From Bacteroidales bacterium UBA6828 (lineage in GTDB: Bacteria; Bacteroidota; Bacteroidia; Bacteroidales; Paludibacteraceae): DNA of 18,754 nucleotides. Both the position numbers and the translations under genes were made by a program. Below, piece by piece: positions 16,754 to 18,754 of this stretch (position 1 is the stretch's first letter; each line of letters starts with the position of its first letter). The notes below the pieces were generated by a model, which ran no database searches, was not told where the DNA came from, and saw only the letters and a list, made by a program, of their open reading frames with translations. The DNA lies in contig DKEG01000010.1 of NCBI GenBank assembly GCA_002452095.1, positions 1-18,754 on the forward strand, read 5' to 3'.

Positions 16754-16778
16754 GGGAGACGACGCGGCTCGCGTCGTC
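16754..16778. repeat. REP-like hairpin, copy 2
   Basis: GGGAGACG is followed by the perfect hairpin ACGACGCG-GCT-CGCGTCGT (8-bp stem, 3-nt loop). It lies 24 bp after the RND stop. A partial second right arm follows as a 16-bp direct repeat (16768-16783 and 16784-16799, 14 of 16 identical). Confidence 0.88.
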
Positions 16779-16819
16779 AATAACTCGCATCGTCAACAAA
16801 TAGTCACACGTCAGTCGAT

Positions 16820-16959
16820 AGTTGCAATTCATAATTCATAATTCATAATTCATAATTCATAATTATATGAAAGGTTGCAATTCATAATTCATAATTCATA
16901 ATTCATAATTATACAAAAGGTTGCAATTCATAATTCATAATTCATAATTCATAATTATA
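16820..16959. repeat. Triplicated leader with nested heptamer (AATTCAT) arrays
   Basis: Three copies of a larger unit begin GTTGC at 16821, 16874 and 16920. They carry 5, 4 and 4 tandem AATTCAT heptamers, then AATTATA and a TGAAAG-like segment. The third copy runs into the true ATG at 16959. The first contains a decoy start, ATGAAAGGTTGC, that stops after six codons (16867-16887); in the second the ATG is changed. The higher-order unit is 53 bp in the first copy and 46 bp in the second, differing by one heptamer. Confidence 0.95.
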
Positions 16960-17252
16960 TGAAAGCAGTAATGATAGTATTCAATCAAGCCAACACCGAG
17001 CGTGTGGAGTATATGCTTGATGTATTGAAAATACGTGGTTTCACTATGTTCGAGCAGGTGCAGGGGCGCGGTTCCCACGACGGCGAACCCCGCCGAGGCA
17101 CCCACACATGGCCCGAGATGAACTCCTGCGTCATCACCATAGTGGACGACGACAAGGTATCGTCTCTGCTCGAAGCAGTTGAGAAACTCGACCTCCGCAA
17201 CAAAGAGGTCGGTGTCCGCGCTTTCACGTGGAATATCGAAGCCACGGTGTGA
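16959..17252 (+). CDS. Small PII-like protein linked to the RND efflux operon
   Basis: This 97-residue protein has the size and feel of a PII/CutA-like ferredoxin-fold protein. It begins MKAVMIVFNQANTERVEYMLDVLKIRGFTMFEQVQGRGSHDGEP, where the T-loop of PII would lie around GRGSHDGEPRRGTHTWPEM. The second half has a beta-alpha-beta pattern, CVITIVDDDKVSSLLEAVEKLD ... VRAFTWNIE. Proteins of this type are commonly found after RND pumps in Bacteroidetes, and PII-like proteins with heavy-metal RND pumps are known elsewhere (PII-NG type). A role in sensing a nucleotide, metal or pump activity is inference. Classical uridylylation Tyr is not apparent. It is separated from the RND gene by 228 bp of repeats, but no terminator is visible, so it probably shares the operon. 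Confidence 0.8.
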   Translation: MKAVMIVFNQANTERVEYMLDVLKIRGFTMFEQVQGRGSHDGEPRRGTHTWPEMNSCVITIVDDDKVSSLLEAVEKLDLRNKEVGVRAFTWNIEATV

Positions 17253-17295
17253 GATCGATACCCCTTATCCGTAAACATTCCATTGGGAATACTCA

Positions 17296-17335
17296 AATAG
17301 GCTGCCTGCAACATCTGTAAGCAGCCTATTTTTTG
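17296..17335 (+). terminator. Intrinsic terminator ending the efflux operon
   Basis: AATAGGCTGC (17296-17305) and GCAGCCTATT (17321-17330) form a perfect 10-bp stem with a 15-nt loop, and the arm runs into TTTT. It lies 43 bp after the PII-like stop. Confidence 0.88.
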
Positions 17336-17368
17336 TTGCTTTTTTGCGCCTGCTTTCCGCTACCAACT

Positions 17369-17423
17369 ACGGTACATACACGGTAGATATACGGTAGATA
17401 CACGGTAGATACACGGTAGATAA
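17369..17423. repeat. Tandem 11-bp repeat, 5 units
   Basis: Five units of type ACGGTAGATAC (17369-17379, 17380-17390, 17391-17401, 17402-17412, 17413-17423) differ only by single bases. The array lies just after the terminator. The core CGTAGA/CGGTAGA recalls the array at 68-100. Confidence 0.92.
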
Positions 17424-17899
17424 TACCATCCTTGCCATACGTTTCGTTTACCCATAAGTTGGCACAATCTTCCGCTGCGGACGCAGACGCTACGAGTTCC
17501 CTGCAAGCCATAGGCGAAGTAGGGTGTACACCCTCATTCGCGACCGGTTTGCCACAACCTGAATAACAATACTACGCCGGGAGACGACGCGGCTCGCGTC
17601 GTTATGCACCCACAGGCGCACTGAGCACCATAGCGAAAGCACATCCCCGTGGCTTGAGTAGAACTCTTTATCATCCCGCGTCGTTATCGGCTTTGCCGAA
17701 CTACATATACGTTTCATTATGTCTTTTTGAGGGCATTTAGAGGCTGTCTTGAGGGCTTCTGTATCATTTCCCCATTGTTTCATTACTACATTTGATGCGG
17801 TTGCCCTGATAATTTCAGAGGTATGGGGTACAATGCAGTCTGTAACTATACTCCCACGCTTACAATCTGTCATATATGTCAGATTATTAGGATATTATA
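17424..17899. other. Gene-poor stretch with REP copy and degenerate sequence
   Basis: I see no convincing gene here. The minus-strand frame at 17490-17873 (127 codons) reads through the REP-like hairpin and has no recognisable family. A 15-bp sequence, TTTGATGCGGTTGCC (17791-17805), recurs at 7-21 near the window start with similar flanks, which suggests another dispersed repeat. No tRNA or rRNA features are visible. Confidence 0.5.
17579..17602. repeat. REP-like hairpin, copy 3
   Basis: This is the same sequence as copy 2 over 24 bp, with a perfect 8-bp stem around a GCT loop. A second CGCGTCGTTAT half lies about 80 bp downstream, around 17680. Confidence 0.88.
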
Positions 17900-17933
17900 T
17901 GCCATTTTGGCGCAACTGTCGGACAAAATGGCA
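17900..17933 (+). promoter_or_regulatory. Inverted repeat, possible activator site upstream of hsp20
   Basis: TGCCATTTTG (17900-17909) and CAAAATGGCA (17924-17933) are perfect 10-bp inverted arms, about 12 bp upstream of the sigma-54-like promoter. Each arm can be read as one site of the type GCCAAAATGGCA on opposite strands, with centres about two helical turns apart. It may bind an activator; this is inference. Confidence 0.45.
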
Positions 17934-17944
17934 CATATCGGAGA

Positions 17945-17961
17945 TTGGCACAAAAGTTGAT
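17945..17961 (+). promoter_or_regulatory. Possible sigma-54-type promoter for hsp20
   Basis: TTGGCAC at 17945-17951 and TTGAT at 17957-17961 fit the -24/-12 layout of sigma-54 promoters, with GG and the -12 dinucleotide 10 nt apart. The -12 pair is GA instead of the near-invariant GC, which lowers confidence. Transcription would start about 17972, giving a leader of about 100 nt. Confidence 0.4.
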
Positions 17962-18069
17962 TTATATAGAGCGAATGCTTGAGATGAGTGAAGCAAGCGA
18001 GGGGTGCGAAAACCCTACAAGAGTTGCTTACCATCACAAGCACTAAACTAACTATTAAATTTTACTACT

Positions 18070-18537
18070 ATGCTACCATCAAAAAGAAATGACCAAAATT
18101 GGTTACCGAGTATGTTCAATGACTTTTTCAGTGAGGAATGGCCTCTAATGCACAATACCAATGCCGCAACGCCTGCTATCAACGTTTTGGAAGACGATAA
18201 GGCTTACCACGTTGAAGTAGCCGCTCCGGGTATGACTAAGGATGATTTCTCCATCCACGTAAACGACCAAGACGAGTTGGTTATTCTCGTAGAGAAGAAA
18301 GATGAACACAACGACAAGGACTGCAACTGCGACAAGAAAGAGGAAAAGAAGTGCAACTGCAAGTATTTGCGCCACGAGTTCTCTTACAGCCGGTTCGAGC
18401 AATCGCTCTTGCTGCCGGACAATGTAAACAAAGACGAGATTTCGGCTAAGGTGAACGACGGTATTCTCCGTATTGAGTTGCCTAAGTTGGATCCGACAAT
18501 CAAAAAGAATCCGAGACGTATCATAGATATCCAATAA
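18070..18537 (+). CDS. Hsp20 small heat shock protein with a cysteine insert
   Basis: This 155-residue protein is an alpha-crystallin-domain chaperone that holds unfolding proteins in the cytoplasm in an ATP-independent way. The crystallin domain runs from about 33 (TPAINVLEDDKAYHVEVAAPGMTKDDFSIHV) to 140, with the FSYSRFEQSLLLPDNV segment and the signature NDGILRIELPK (129-139). The C-terminus lacks a clear I-x-I motif but ends RRIIDIQ, where IDI could serve. Between strands 5 and 7 there is an acidic, lysine-rich insert with Cys85, Cys87, Cys95 and Cys97 in a CNC-x7-CNC arrangement. That is unusual for Hsp20 and hints at metal binding or redox control. It is a single gene with its own terminator. 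Confidence 0.95.
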   Translation: MLPSKRNDQNWLPSMFNDFFSEEWPLMHNTNAATPAINVLEDDKAYHVEVAAPGMTKDDFSIHVNDQDELVILVEKKDEHNDKDCNCDKKEEKKCNCKYLRHEFSYSRFEQSLLLPDNVNKDEISAKVNDGILRIELPKLDPTIKKNPRRIIDIQ

Positions 18538-18570
18538 ACGGACTGATCAAACACTAACTATGAAAGTGGG

Positions 18571-18597
18571 AGCGGGAGAAGCGATTCTCCCGCTTTT
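18571..18597 (+). terminator. Intrinsic terminator after hsp20
   Basis: AGCGGGAGAA (18571-18580), loop GCGA, TTCTCCCGCT (18585-18594) form a perfect 10-bp stem followed by T residues. It lies 34 bp after the hsp20 stop. Confidence 0.9.
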
Positions 18598-18673
18598 GTG
18601 TGTATCCATATTCCAGTAAGTACGCAAGATGTATAGTGTCCATTTAGAAACGCAATTTTGGGGTACACTTTTG

Positions 18674-18722
18674 CCCCCTGTCAGCCCCTGTTGAGGGTAC
18701 CGAAACAGGGGCTGACAGGGGG
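18674..18722. repeat. Perfect 19-bp GC-rich inverted repeat
   Basis: The left arm (18674-18692, CCCCCTGTCAGCCCCTGTT) and right arm (18704-18722) are exact complements around an 11-nt loop holding the palindrome GGTACC. Outer 7-bp arms TTTGGGG (18657-18663) and CCCCAAA (18726-18732) extend the structure. No T run follows. It could be a mobile-element end, an RNA structure or a protein-binding site; the sequence ends 22 bp later, so context is missing. Confidence 0.85.
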
Positions 18723-18754
18723 GCGCCCCAAAGAACCGTCCAAGGCAGATGCAA

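Noticed and set aside
16820..16960. CRISPR array
   Set aside because: The repeats are 7 bp units nested in 46-53 bp copies with no unique spacers and no cas genes nearby.
17490..17873. 127-codon minus-strand frame
   Set aside because: It reads through the REP-like hairpin and shows no family resemblance or leader signals; likely a chance frame in repeat-rich DNA.
17749..17982. 77-codon plus-strand frame before hsp20
   Set aside because: It overlaps the putative control region and has no recognisable family or start context.

Overview
The window looks like a chromosomal segment from a member of the Bacteroidales, perhaps a gut, rumen or oral Prevotella-like lineage (genus not settled). The evidence is a SusC/SusD pair, promoters of the Bacteroidetes type (TTTG then TAnnTTTG), start codons without Shine-Dalgarno sequences, and lipoproteins with short signal peptides. 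All confident protein genes lie on the + strand.

Region 1 (1-8772) is a small pectin utilisation locus. It holds a SusC-type TonB-dependent transporter, a SusD-type glycan-binding lipoprotein, a PL1 pectate lyase lipoprotein whose start overlaps the SusD stop, and a GH28 polygalacturonase. Together they would cut polygalacturonate at the cell surface, import the oligomers and finish hydrolysis in the periplasm. No HTCS or sigma/anti-sigma regulator is in view. Region 2 (8773-9778) has one gene with its own well-formed promoter. It encodes an unrecognised 237-residue secreted protein, and a terminator follows.

Region 3 (about 9743-10363) has no protein gene but is dense in structure: a MITE-like inverted-repeat element carrying a REP-like hairpin, two arrays of 9-bp repeats, a minus-strand promoter plus terminator that define a roughly 70-nt transcript, a 28-bp perfect palindrome and a TetR-style inverted repeat. 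Region 4 (10364-17335) is a multidrug-type efflux operon: TetR regulator, TolC-like outer membrane channel, periplasmic adaptor lipoprotein, RND permease and a small PII-like protein, ending in a strong terminator. Region 5 (17336-18597) is a gene-poor stretch of repeats, then a possible sigma-54-type control region and an Hsp20 chaperone with an unusual CNC-x7-CNC insert. A long perfect inverted repeat lies at the right edge.

The main unexplained signal is that most intergenic gaps carry short tandem or degenerate arrays with unit lengths of 7, 9 or 11 bp. Heptamer arrays end right at the start codons of the polygalacturonase, RND and PII-like genes. One perfect 4 x 7 bp array lies inside the polygalacturonase signal-peptide coding sequence, where a one-unit change would shift the frame. 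A 24-25 bp REP-like hairpin is also present in three copies.
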